A DNA stretch of 29,165 nucleotides from Euryarchaeota archaeon UBA121 (lineage in GTDB: Archaea; Thermoplasmatota; Poseidoniia; Poseidoniales; Thalassarchaeaceae): NCBI GenBank assembly GCA_002499865.1, contig DANL01000066.1, positions 1 to 29,165 on the forward strand, read 5' to 3'. Each line of letters starts with the position of its first letter. Position 1 is the stretch's first letter. The position numbers were made by a program, and so were the translations under genes. Of this stretch, positions 7,399 to 14,565 are shown piece after piece. Under the pieces are notes generated by a model, which worked only from the letters and a program-made list of their open reading frames with translations, ran no database searches and was not told the origin of the DNA.

Positions 7399-8604
7399 AT
7401 GGTAGACAAAAAAGTTTCAGAGAATTCCTCTCTAGAAATTTCAAGTCTGAGAAGAAGATGGAAAATAATTTTCCTGCAACTCATCTCAACTGCCGCTCTA
7501 CTTGCGCTGATGAATAGAATGATCAAATTATACGGCTCCTGCTCTGATACATTTGTTGAATCATATGATGGCTCTAACTATTGGTGCCCATCATATGAGC
7601 ATACTAGGGGACTAATTTGGTTCCAAGAGCAAACCGGCTCTCTCGTTCTCCCGGATGTAGTTCACGGATTAGACCAAACTGGAAACATGTCACTCGTCGC
7701 CCCGTTGATAATATGTGCGATTTTAACAGCTATCTGGATTTACACTCTCACCGCTAAGGAAAATATTAGCAAGAATATCAAGAGAGTAGTCATCGGGGGA
7801 ATGCTAGCATGGGGTCTACTTCCGTTTGTTGTATCTTGGCTGGTTGCGATATCTAACTTTGGAATCCACCTACCTTGGGGCCCAACAGAAGATCTGAATC
7901 ATTTGGACAATCTCTGGGAACCACTTCTCTTCATAATAGAGCTAGTTTTCTTGGGCATAGTATTCGCTCCAGTACTTTCTGGATTTATGGGAATTTGGGG
8001 CCTATCTAGGAAACTTCTGACATGGACCGTTGGATATTATTTGACAGTAATCGGAATACATGCTATCTTGACTTTTGAAGGCATTACCGAATCAGTCGAT
8101 CTTGGCCTTTCACCACTTCCAGCTCAGATAGGGGAGGCTACCTTGCTAGGTGGATTGGTATCTCCACTGTCTCTGAGCTTGATGCAAGTAGCCATACTTC
8201 TACTGGTGTATCTAGAATCTGGCTCTGCTGTCATATCTAATATGGAGTATGCCTCAATGCTTCCAGGAGATGCAAGAAGAGATCCAGAATACGTGCGGCA
8301 GTTCAACAATGTTGTAAATGGCCACATAGCTCATCTGATTGGTGTAATGGCTCTCGTAGCTCTAACTACGGCAATTGCTCTTGAATTCGATGATTTCCTG
8401 ATCTCCACAGTGAGTGCTCTTTCTGGAGGGCAATGGGCCGGACAGGTGAAGGAGTCACTAGAGCTACAACTGACATATGGGAAGGTAATCTCCGCAGGCC
8501 TATTCCTGGTAGTTGTGGCTGGAATGAGATTTATTCTACCTTGGCAGAGAGTCACCGGAATGGTTGAAACAGCCTTTCTCAGATTCAGATCAACTGATAA
8601 CTAG
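7399..8604 (+). CDS. Polytopic membrane protein of unknown function
   Basis: I do not recognise the family of this 401-residue protein. About eight hydrophobic segments are visible: near the N-terminus (IIFLQLISTAALLALM), then LVAPLIICAILTAIWIYTL, GMLAWGLLPFVVSWLVAI, LLFIIELVFLGIVFAPVL, LLTWTVGYYLTVIGIHAIL, LSLMQVAILLLVYLES, LIGVMALVALTTAIAL and a final SAGLFLVVVAGMRFIL. Loops between segments 1 and 2 hold a Cys/Trp-containing stretch (GSCSDTF...YWCPSYEH) that probably faces outside. ATG 7399 is 12 bases after the DUF58 stop, with GGATGG just upstream; an in-frame TTG at 7333 lies inside the DUF58 gene and is unlikely. The position makes it the third member of the DUF4350-DUF58 cassette. Its stop (TAG) is directly followed by the stop of the opposing gene. 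Confidence 0.7.
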   Translation: MVDKKVSENSSLEISSLRRRWKIIFLQLISTAALLALMNRMIKLYGSCSDTFVESYDGSNYWCPSYEHTRGLIWFQEQTGSLVLPDVVHGLDQTGNMSLVAPLIICAILTAIWIYTLTAKENISKNIKRVVIGGMLAWGLLPFVVSWLVAISNFGIHLPWGPTEDLNHLDNLWEPLLFIIELVFLGIVFAPVLSGFMGIWGLSRKLLTWTVGYYLTVIGIHAILTFEGITESVDLGLSPLPAQIGEATLLGGLVSPLSLSLMQVAILLLVYLESGSAVISNMEYASMLPGDARRDPEYVRQFNNVVNGHIAHLIGVMALVALTTAIALEFDDFLISTVSALSGGQWAGQVKESLELQLTYGKVISAGLFLVVVAGMRFILPWQRVTGMVETAFLRFRSTDN

Positions 8605-8916
8605 CTATTTGACTCCAATCAACGAGCTAATCATTCTGAAGATAAAGTCAGATACAAGAGGTATCACAAAAATCAAAAGAACAACCGTGAGAAATTTACT
8701 TTCCATTTCGAAGGAAGATCCAACAGCCGAATTGATTTCCTCGAAGAAAATTAAAGCCGAACAAAATACAGCTACTACAACAGCTCTCTCAGGCCATGAA
8801 GAATATCGCCTTCCTTCTGTGAACTTCCGTCCTAGTAAGGTCCCCCGCGCTTGCATTACCACGTTGAAAACAACTACCAATATCAAAAATGCCCCTGATT
8901 TACAAATCTGATACAC
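8605..8916 (-). CDS. Small membrane protein, about three transmembrane segments
   Basis: This 103-residue product is strongly hydrophobic in three blocks: FLILVVVFNVVMQ near the N-terminus, RAVVVAVFCSALIFF in the middle, and FLTVVLLIFVIPLVSDFIF near the C-terminus. Charged residues lie between them (GRKFTEGRR; ESK), as expected for a real small membrane protein rather than a shadow ORF. The start appears to be GTG 8916 with no strong RBS. No family is recognised. Its stop abuts that of the preceding gene (TAG|CTA at 8602-8607), and it is divergent from the tRNA thiolase gene by about 35 bases. The coding call rests on composition and neat fit between neighbours. Confidence 0.55.
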   Translation of the reverse strand: MYQICKSGAFLILVVVFNVVMQARGTLLGRKFTEGRRYSSWPERAVVVAVFCSALIFFEEINSAVGSSFEMESKFLTVVLLIFVIPLVSDFIFRMISSLIGVK

Positions 8917-8951
8917 ATTGGGTTCAAGTCAAGCCCCTCCCGGGAAGGGTC

Positions 8952-9953
8952 ATGGACGGAGCCATATCAGTTACCAAGTGTAGTCGATGCAAGCTACCTT
9001 CCATTGTTCACCAACCATATAGTGGACAGCACCTCTGTGGTAGGCACCTATCAGATTCTGTTCGAAGGAGAACATCCCGTGAGTTGAGGAGGCAACTAAG
9101 CCTCCCAAAGGATGCAAGAAAGGAAGATGGGAGCCCCTTCGTTGTGTTAGTGGCTGTTTCAGGAGGCAAAGACTCTGCAGTCCTACTCACTATGATCAAG
9201 GATATCATTGGAAGCAGGAGGGACATCAGGATCGTAGCTGGCTGTGTAGACGAGGGAATCGATGGATACAGGTCCCCCTCCTTGGAGTGTGCAAGAGATC
9301 TTTCTGAAGATCTCGGAGTTGATTTCGTAACCTTGAGCTATGAGGAAATGGAATATGACAGGATGGATAAGGTAGTATCCAAGATTCCAGGAATGGGGGA
9401 GCTTCATGATGAGGCCAGTGGAATGATGCCCTGCTCGTTCTGTGGTGTTTTCAGAAGACAGAGTCTAAACTCTCTCGCAGACAAGGTAGGGGCGGATGTG
9501 ATGGCATTAGGCCATAATTTGGACGACATGGCCCAATCAATATTGATGAATCTCCAAAAAGGAGAGATAGAGAGGTCAGTCAGATTGGCCCCTCATACAT
9601 CCGCGCCAATCGAAGGTATGGTTCCAAGGATAGTTCCACTAAGATGGATACCAGAACAGGAAATCCACGCCTTCGCTATATTCAACTCTTTACCGATCCA
9701 CCATGGTGACTGTCCTCATGCACCAGGTGCCCAGAGACAACAGAGCAGAGCAATAGTAGCCCAGCTAGAGTCACACACTCCCGGAGCACGGCATGGCCTG
9801 CTCCACTCTCTTGATCAGATTAGAGAGATTCATAGGGAGGTACATCCAGATTCTAATAGCAAGATTGGTAGTTGCTCCCTTTGTGGAGAGCCAACATCTA
9901 GACCTGTGTGTCAGTCATGCACAATGAAGAAATGGCTTTCAGAAGTACCTTGA
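8952..9953 (+). CDS. TtuA/Ncs6-family tRNA 2-thiouridine synthetase
   Basis: This 333-residue enzyme adenylates a tRNA uridine and replaces O2 with sulfur, at U34 (Ncs6/NcsA type) or U54 (TtuA type). An N-terminal zinc finger uses C10, C13, C29 and H32 (KCSRC...HLCGRH). The PP-loop SGGKDS is at 70-75. C161 and C164 (CSFC) plus C254 (HGDCPHAPG) match the three cysteines that hold the 4Fe-4S cluster in this family. A C-terminal zinc ribbon uses C308, C311, C320 and C323. All functional cysteines are present, so the enzyme should be active, with a small ubiquitin-like sulfur carrier expected elsewhere. ATG 8952 places the first zinc finger close to the N-terminus as usual; an in-frame ATG at 8889 would overlap the divergent gene. 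The next gene modifies tRNA too. Confidence 0.9.
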   Translation: MDGAISVTKCSRCKLPSIVHQPYSGQHLCGRHLSDSVRRRTSRELRRQLSLPKDARKEDGSPFVVLVAVSGGKDSAVLLTMIKDIIGSRRDIRIVAGCVDEGIDGYRSPSLECARDLSEDLGVDFVTLSYEEMEYDRMDKVVSKIPGMGELHDEASGMMPCSFCGVFRRQSLNSLADKVGADVMALGHNLDDMAQSILMNLQKGEIERSVRLAPHTSAPIEGMVPRIVPLRWIPEQEIHAFAIFNSLPIHHGDCPHAPGAQRQQSRAIVAQLESHTPGARHGLLHSLDQIREIHREVHPDSNSKIGSCSLCGEPTSRPVCQSCTMKKWLSEVP

Positions 9954-9961
9954 GTGATTGT

Positions 9962-10786
9962 ATGTTTGTTAATATCGCAGGATACAGATTTGTAGATCTC
10001 CCTGACAGAGACTCTCTGAGAGAGCCCTTCAGAGAGAAGTGCAAGAGCCTGGGACTCAAGGGAACTATTCTTCTAAGTCACAATGGAATCAATTTCTTTC
10101 TCGCTGGGAAAAAGGAATCAATTGATGAATATACATCATTCTTGGAAGAAGATGTCAGATTAAGAGGAATTCCTATGCATGTTTCAAACTCAGATTATCA
10201 ACCATTTCGTAGAATGCTGGTCAGACTCAAGAAGGAGATTATCTCATTAGGAATCGATGAAATAAGGCCTGCTGATAATGAAGGTAAGTATATCCAACCA
10301 ATTGAATTTAAGAAATGGCTTGACGAGGGCCGGGAGGTGATTGTCCTCGATACTCGGAATGACTACGAGCTCAGAGTTGGAACTTTCGAAAATGCCGTAG
10401 ACCTTGATATCAAGTCATTCAGAGATTTTCCCAATGCCGTGGAAGAGCTTGAATATGACAAATCAACTCCAGTAGTGATGTTCTGTACAGGAGGGATAAG
10501 GTGCGAGAAAGCGAGCATGGTAATGGAGAGGAAAGGTTGGGAAGAGGTTTATCAAATCAAAGGAGGAGTGCTAGGGTACTTCAGAGAAACTGGAGGTTCT
10601 CATTGGAATGGAGACTGCTTCGTATTCGATCAACGCGTAGCACTCGACAAGAATCTTCATGAGGCCGATCATGAGATGTGTTTCAAGTGTAGAGAGCCCC
10701 TTTCTCCTGAGGATATAGAATCTGACAAGTACTCTGTTGAGGAGTACTGTCCATTCTGCTACGATAGGTTGGTTGGTCTGGTATGA
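9962..10786 (+). CDS. trhO: TrhO-like tRNA uridine hydroxylase (rhodanese family)
   Basis: TrhO (YceA) enzymes hydroxylate U34 of certain tRNAs to 5-hydroxyuridine using oxygen. The family order is visible: an N-terminal ferredoxin-like domain with SHNGINFFLAG matching AHEGIN of the E. coli protein, then a rhodanese domain with VLDTRNDYELRVGTFENAVD and the active loop CTGGIRCEKAS (catalytic Cys at about 175 from this start). The C-terminus has a small cysteine motif pair (CFKC...CPFC). Length is about 275 residues, shorter than the 350-residue E. coli protein. ATG 9962 follows the thiolase stop, with GAGTGAT just upstream; ATGs at 9932 and 9917 overlapping the previous gene are alternatives. 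It probably forms an operon with the thiolase gene and the cupin gene, whose start overlaps its stop (ATGA). Confidence 0.85.
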   Translation: MFVNIAGYRFVDLPDRDSLREPFREKCKSLGLKGTILLSHNGINFFLAGKKESIDEYTSFLEEDVRLRGIPMHVSNSDYQPFRRMLVRLKKEIISLGIDEIRPADNEGKYIQPIEFKKWLDEGREVIVLDTRNDYELRVGTFENAVDLDIKSFRDFPNAVEELEYDKSTPVVMFCTGGIRCEKASMVMERKGWEEVYQIKGGVLGYFRETGGSHWNGDCFVFDQRVALDKNLHEADHEMCFKCREPLSPEDIESDKYSVEEYCPFCYDRLVGLV

Positions 10787-11142
10787 AGAAGATCAATTTC
10801 TCTGAGAAGCTATCGGAGTTCTCGGATCATTGGTCTCCAAAGGTAATCGCTGAGATGAACAACTACCAATTTAAGCTGGTAAAGATAGAGGGGGATTTCG
10901 TTTGGCACAATCACGCCGACACAGACGAGACGTTCATTGTTCTTGAGGGGTCGATGTTCATTGAGTTAGAAGACGAGACCGTGGAGTTGAATGAGGGAGA
11001 GATGTTCGTGGTTCCTAAAGGCGTGAATCACAAGCCATATGCTCTCGAGGAGTGTAAAGTGATGATAGTAGAGCCCAGAGGTGTACTGAATACTGGGAAT
11101 ATCAATAACGATTTGACCGCATCTAATGATGTATGGATTTAG
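10783..11142 (+). CDS. Small cupin-domain protein
   Basis: This 119-residue single-domain cupin has motif 1 WHNHADTDETFIVLEG (about 41-56), supplying two histidines and a glutamate, and motif 2 FVVPKGVNHKPYA (about 84-96), supplying the last histidine. A divalent metal site is therefore likely intact. The ligand or reaction cannot be deduced; close relatives are annotated only as cupin domain proteins. Translation is probably coupled to the upstream gene through a 4-base ATGA overlap, so a link with tRNA modification or sulfur and oxygen chemistry is possible but unproven. Its stop overlaps the stop of the opposing transporter gene (TTAG at 11139-11142). Confidence 0.85.
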   Translation: MKKINFSEKLSEFSDHWSPKVIAEMNNYQFKLVKIEGDFVWHNHADTDETFIVLEGSMFIELEDETVELNEGEMFVVPKGVNHKPYALEECKVMIVEPRGVLNTGNINNDLTASNDVWI

Positions 11143-12461
11143 GATGGCTCTTCTTTCACTCTTAGGGTTAATTGCAGTGCAACCGCGAACATGAATATCA
11201 CTCCCGCGACTCTGAAGCACGTGTGGAATGACCAAATCCCAGTACCTTCGACAGTAACCGACCATAGGAATGCCGCTAGCAATGGCCCTAGAATCCTAGC
11301 AAGTGCGCCGTATCCTTCTTGAGCTCCCATGACCATCCCCAATTCATGTCCCCCATTCTGGGCTTCAAAAGTCAGAAGAGAAGATTGAGTAGGTGAGAAT
11401 AGTCCATTGCCGATAGCTAAACCTGCTGAAGAGCCTAGAATTAGCCAGGCGGATTCCGAGGGAACATAGGGTAGACTAGCTATCCCGAGACCACATAGTA
11501 CAGTACCTAATATCATCAGCCTATGCATTCCGAATCTATCACTGAGCGGGCCTATCAGGCCACCTTGCACTATCACTCCTAGGAGTCCAATAAAAGCGAA
11601 TATCCACCCATTCTCCATCTCGCCCCATCCCAGTCCTCCACTGTCAACAGACATGGCAGTGAATAGAATGAATGTACCATGCATCATACTGAATGCCATC
11701 AGGAAAAGGAAGTTAATCAGTACAAGTGTGGAAATAACGGGTATCTTCAAAACACCTATGATGTTGGAGAATGTATCGCTCAGTTTCTTCAATGAACTCT
11801 CTCGGGACCCAGACTCTTCCTTTGGATCCAAGCTCTCTTCTAACCAGAAGTAAGCAAGACCGAGAGATATCAGAGAAAGAATACTTGAGAAAATACAGGG
11901 CAGGAGATATTCATAATCTCTCCAAAAATTAGAATCAAAAACTCCTCCAATACCGGTTGCAGGATCTGAAAGAATACCGCCTATGAACGGACCAATCATG
12001 AATCCAAGGCCGAATGCAGCTCCCAGCATGCCCATTCTTCTAGGTATCATTTCAGTAGTGCTGATATCTCCGATATATGCCCTAGCTACTGCAATATTTC
12101 CATTTCCAGCCCCTGATAAGAACCTCGCAATAATGGCCATCTCAAGACTATTTGAAAGCCCGAAAACTATGAAGAAGACCGAGTTCGATACTAGACCAAA
12201 CATGATTACAGGCCTTCTACCAAGTCTGTCGCTCAGTGATCCCAGAATGGGTGTAAACAGGAACTGGGCTAGTGAGTAAACCGCAATCACTACTCCGACC
12301 CAGAAGTCCCTGCTTCCCACATCATTGATTCCTTGACCAGACGCCAGATCCTGAACAAAATAAGTGAGGAAAGGAATGACGATAGTGAAACCTAACATGT
12401 CCACTAGGACAACTAGGAACAATACGGTCATCGGCGAACGACTACTAATTCTTGAACTCAA
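11139..12461 (-). CDS. MFS transporter (DHA1/TetA-like drug:H+ antiporter type)
   Basis: This 440-residue protein has about 12 hydrophobic segments and the major facilitator motif A in the 2-3 loop (GSLSDRLGRRPVIM), repeated in degenerate form in the 8-9 loop (GPLSDRFGMHRLMI). The first helix (VLFLVVLVDMLGFTIVIPFL) carries the D-x-x-G-F pattern typical of TetA-like and other DHA1 exporters. The substrate is unknown and a drug-resistance role should not be assumed. It starts with TTG 12461, three bases after GGAGTGATC (12465-12473) that overlaps the end of thrS; an ATG at 12431 has no RBS and would cut into the first helix. The five-base gap indicates cotranscription with thrS. Confidence 0.9.
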   Translation of the reverse strand: MSSRISSRSPMTVLFLVVLVDMLGFTIVIPFLTYFVQDLASGQGINDVGSRDFWVGVVIAVYSLAQFLFTPILGSLSDRLGRRPVIMFGLVSNSVFFIVFGLSNSLEMAIIARFLSGAGNGNIAVARAYIGDISTTEMIPRRMGMLGAAFGLGFMIGPFIGGILSDPATGIGGVFDSNFWRDYEYLLPCIFSSILSLISLGLAYFWLEESLDPKEESGSRESSLKKLSDTFSNIIGVLKIPVISTLVLINFLFLMAFSMMHGTFILFTAMSVDSGGLGWGEMENGWIFAFIGLLGVIVQGGLIGPLSDRFGMHRLMILGTVLCGLGIASLPYVPSESAWLILGSSAGLAIGNGLFSPTQSSLLTFEAQNGGHELGMVMGAQEGYGALARILGPLLAAFLWSVTVEGTGIWSFHTCFRVAGVIFMFAVALQLTLRVKEEPS

Positions 12462-12464
12462 TTA

Positions 12465-12473
12465 GATCACTCC
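12465..12473 (-). promoter_or_regulatory. RBS deciding the TTG start of the MFS gene
   Basis: GGAGTGATC on the minus strand resembles the complement of the archaeal 16S rRNA tail. It lies three bases before TTG 12461 and overlaps the thrS stop codon, suggesting translational coupling. Confidence 0.5.
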
Positions 12474-14413
12474 GAGGGGACAAGAGAAAGATTCCTATCC
12501 CGTGTCGTAATCTCGGCATAAATTCCAGCCACAAACTCCTCCATTGGAACTCCATTAAGTTGCTCGCCTCCTCTGGATCTAATGGAAACTGTTCCATTTT
12601 CAGTCTCTTCATCGCCAATAATGACCATATATGCGGGCCTCATTTTTCTATGAGTCCTTATCTTCTTCCCTACTGTATTGTCCGAATCATCAACTTTCAC
12701 CCTCACTCCAGATTCGTATAATGTATTTGCAACTGTGGCAGCGTGAATCTTATGCTTCTCAGATATGGTTATGATTTGAACCTGAACTGGTGATAGCCAA
12801 GTAGGGAAGTTGCCTGCCCAATGCTCTGTTAGGAATGCCACAAACCTCTCATGGGTAGAAAGTGGAGCCCTGTGAATCACGAACACCTCACCGTTCTCAT
12901 GCCCGGTCTCGTCAGTGTATGTTAGCTCGAATCTCTCCTTAGCAGCGAAGTCTAGCTGTATTGTCGACATAGATTCCTCCCGCCCAAGAAGAGTCCTGAA
13001 CTGAATGTCAATTTTGGGCCCATAGAAAGCGGCTTCTCCGACCGCCTCTACATAATTCACTCCTAGATTATCGAGAATTTTTCTGAGATGGTTCTGTGTG
13101 GTTTCCCAGTTCTCAGGCTGATCAATGTATTTGTCAACATTATCTGGATCCCATAATGATAACCGGAAGTAGTAATCATCGAATCCAAAGGCGGAGTAGT
13201 AATCCTGGACCATCCTGATGTTATCAGCAACCTCAGAGGCAACCTGCTCAAGGGTGCAGTAAATGTGAGCATCGTTCATTGTAAGCATCCTGACTCTGAG
13301 TAAGCCAGCCAATGTTCCAGATAGCTCATTCCTGTAAACAGTTCCATATTCAGCGATTCTCATTGGCAATTCTCGGTATGATCTTCTTTTGTTTCCATAC
13401 ACTAGATGATGGAAAGGACAATTCATCGCCTTCATGTAATACTCGCCATCATCCATTTCCATAGGCGGATACATCCCCTCAGCGTAGTGTGGAAGATGTC
13501 CACTAGTCTCGAAAAGCTCCTTCTTTCCGAGTACTGGAGTTGTTACACGTAAGTATCCGTAAGCCTCCTCAGTCTCCACCGCGAACTTCTCAATCTCTCC
13601 TTTCAAAGTCTCACCATTTGGCAACCAGACAGGAAGCCCCTTCCCTATCATCTCGTCAGTCATGTAGAGCTCCATTTCCTTACCAATCTTCTTGTGGTCT
13701 CTCTTTGCAGCCTCCTCGAGTTGTCTCATCCTCTCTTGTAGACCGGCCTTATCTGGATAGCACATCCCGTATATCCTAGTGAGAGACTCCCTCTTGCTAT
13801 CAGCTCTCCAATATGCCTGGCTGGTACTCGAGAGTTTGAACCATCTGAGATGTGAAGTGCTAGGAACATGGGGTCCTCTACAGAGATCTATGAAGTCACC
13901 TTGCCTGTAAGCAGAGGAACCGACATCATGCCCTATCTTGTCGTCCATTATCTCAAGTTTGAACTTGTTATCTCTGAAAATTGAACGTAGCCCATCATTA
14001 TCATATTCCTCTCTGGAAATAGATATATTACTCTTCACAAGCTCCTTCATCCTCTTTTCTATCTTTTTGAGGTCGTCTTCAGAAATCGGGTCCATGTAGA
14101 AATCATAGTAGAATCCATGATCTATAGGAGGCCCAATGGTTGGCTTAGCATCAGGGAACATTTCAGTAACTGCTTGAGCCAGTAGATGAGCACAAGAATG
14201 CCTCAGAATATAGAGCCCTTCTGGAGAGCTTCCAAAAATTGGCATTACAGAGCAATCAGAATCTAGCTCATAGGACATATCCCTCTCAATGCCATCTACA
14301 AGAGCAGCAACAGCGCCAGATTTCCTCCCATGGACGTTTGTGATAACCTCGCCAGCAGAAATTCCACTCGCATACTCGTGAACATCACTATCGCCAACTT
14401 CGACCGTTATCAT
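12467..14413 (-). CDS. thrS: Threonyl-tRNA synthetase, bacterial-type architecture
   Basis: This class II synthetase charges tRNA-Thr. The 648 residues follow the bacterial order: TGS domain (about 1-62), N2 editing domain, catalytic core and anticodon-binding domain. The editing-site residues are H72 and H76 (HSCAHLL), C178 and H182 (CRGPH). The zinc cysteine of the active site is C332 (MNCPFHH), with YRNELSG/RVR in motif 2 and PVQVQIITIS opening the C-terminal domain. Most archaea instead carry a D-aminoacyl-tRNA-deacylase-like editing domain, so this gene was probably acquired from bacteria by the lineage. AGGAGG seven bases upstream selects ATG 14413 over an in-frame GTG at 14419. The MFS gene follows on the same transcript. 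Confidence 0.95.
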   Translation of the reverse strand: MITVEVGDSDVHEYASGISAGEVITNVHGRKSGAVAALVDGIERDMSYELDSDCSVMPIFGSSPEGLYILRHSCAHLLAQAVTEMFPDAKPTIGPPIDHGFYYDFYMDPISEDDLKKIEKRMKELVKSNISISREEYDNDGLRSIFRDNKFKLEIMDDKIGHDVGSSAYRQGDFIDLCRGPHVPSTSHLRWFKLSSTSQAYWRADSKRESLTRIYGMCYPDKAGLQERMRQLEEAAKRDHKKIGKEMELYMTDEMIGKGLPVWLPNGETLKGEIEKFAVETEEAYGYLRVTTPVLGKKELFETSGHLPHYAEGMYPPMEMDDGEYYMKAMNCPFHHLVYGNKRRSYRELPMRIAEYGTVYRNELSGTLAGLLRVRMLTMNDAHIYCTLEQVASEVADNIRMVQDYYSAFGFDDYYFRLSLWDPDNVDKYIDQPENWETTQNHLRKILDNLGVNYVEAVGEAAFYGPKIDIQFRTLLGREESMSTIQLDFAAKERFELTYTDETGHENGEVFVIHRAPLSTHERFVAFLTEHWAGNFPTWLSPVQVQIITISEKHKIHAATVANTLYESGVRVKVDDSDNTVGKKIRTHRKMRPAYMVIIGDEETENGTVSIRSRGGEQLNGVPMEEFVAGIYAEITTRDRNLSLVPSE

Positions 14414-14420
14414 AGACACT

Positions 14421-14426
14421 CCTCCT
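14421..14426 (-). promoter_or_regulatory. RBS deciding the thrS start
   Basis: AGGAGG on the minus strand lies seven bases before ATG 14413 and only one base before the alternative GTG 14419, so the ATG is the start. Confidence 0.65.
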
Positions 14427-14476
14427 GATATGGCCGGTCACGCAATCGCGTTTGAAGGCGTCTGTCCTAAATTGAA

Positions 14477-14492
14477 ATATTCGTACAAATAT
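14477..14492. repeat. Near-palindrome in the thrS/kinase divergent promoter region
   Basis: ATATT-C-GTAC-A-AATAT is a 16-base inverted repeat with one mismatched pair (C14482/A14487) around a GTAC centre. It lies in the 152-base gap between the divergent thrS and AcoX-type kinase genes. It could be a regulator site or simply the AT-rich promoter element of thrS. Confidence 0.3.
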
Positions 14493-14526
14493 CTGTTCTT
14501 GTAAATCTGCAACCGGGAAAAAGAGC

Positions 14527-14536
14527 AATTAAATTA
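14527..14536 (+). promoter_or_regulatory. Candidate TATA element of the AcoX-type kinase gene
   Basis: AATTAAATTA lies about 34 bases before ATG 14566. Usual spacing predicts transcription starting within about ten bases of the ATG. No Shine-Dalgarno sequence is seen, so the mRNA is probably almost leaderless. Confidence 0.4.
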
Positions 14537-14565
14537 CGAACCGATAAGACCAGTGCCCCCTTGCC

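Noticed and set aside
8564..8911. 115-residue forward ORF opposite the small membrane protein
   Set aside because: It is antisense to the more protein-like hydrophobic ORF, overlaps the preceding gene, and has low-complexity Lys/Thr/Ile composition without motifs.
8889..8951. Longer N-terminus for the tRNA thiolase
   Set aside because: There is no RBS at ATG 8889, the extra residues would overlap the divergent gene, and the family normally has its zinc finger close to the N-terminus.
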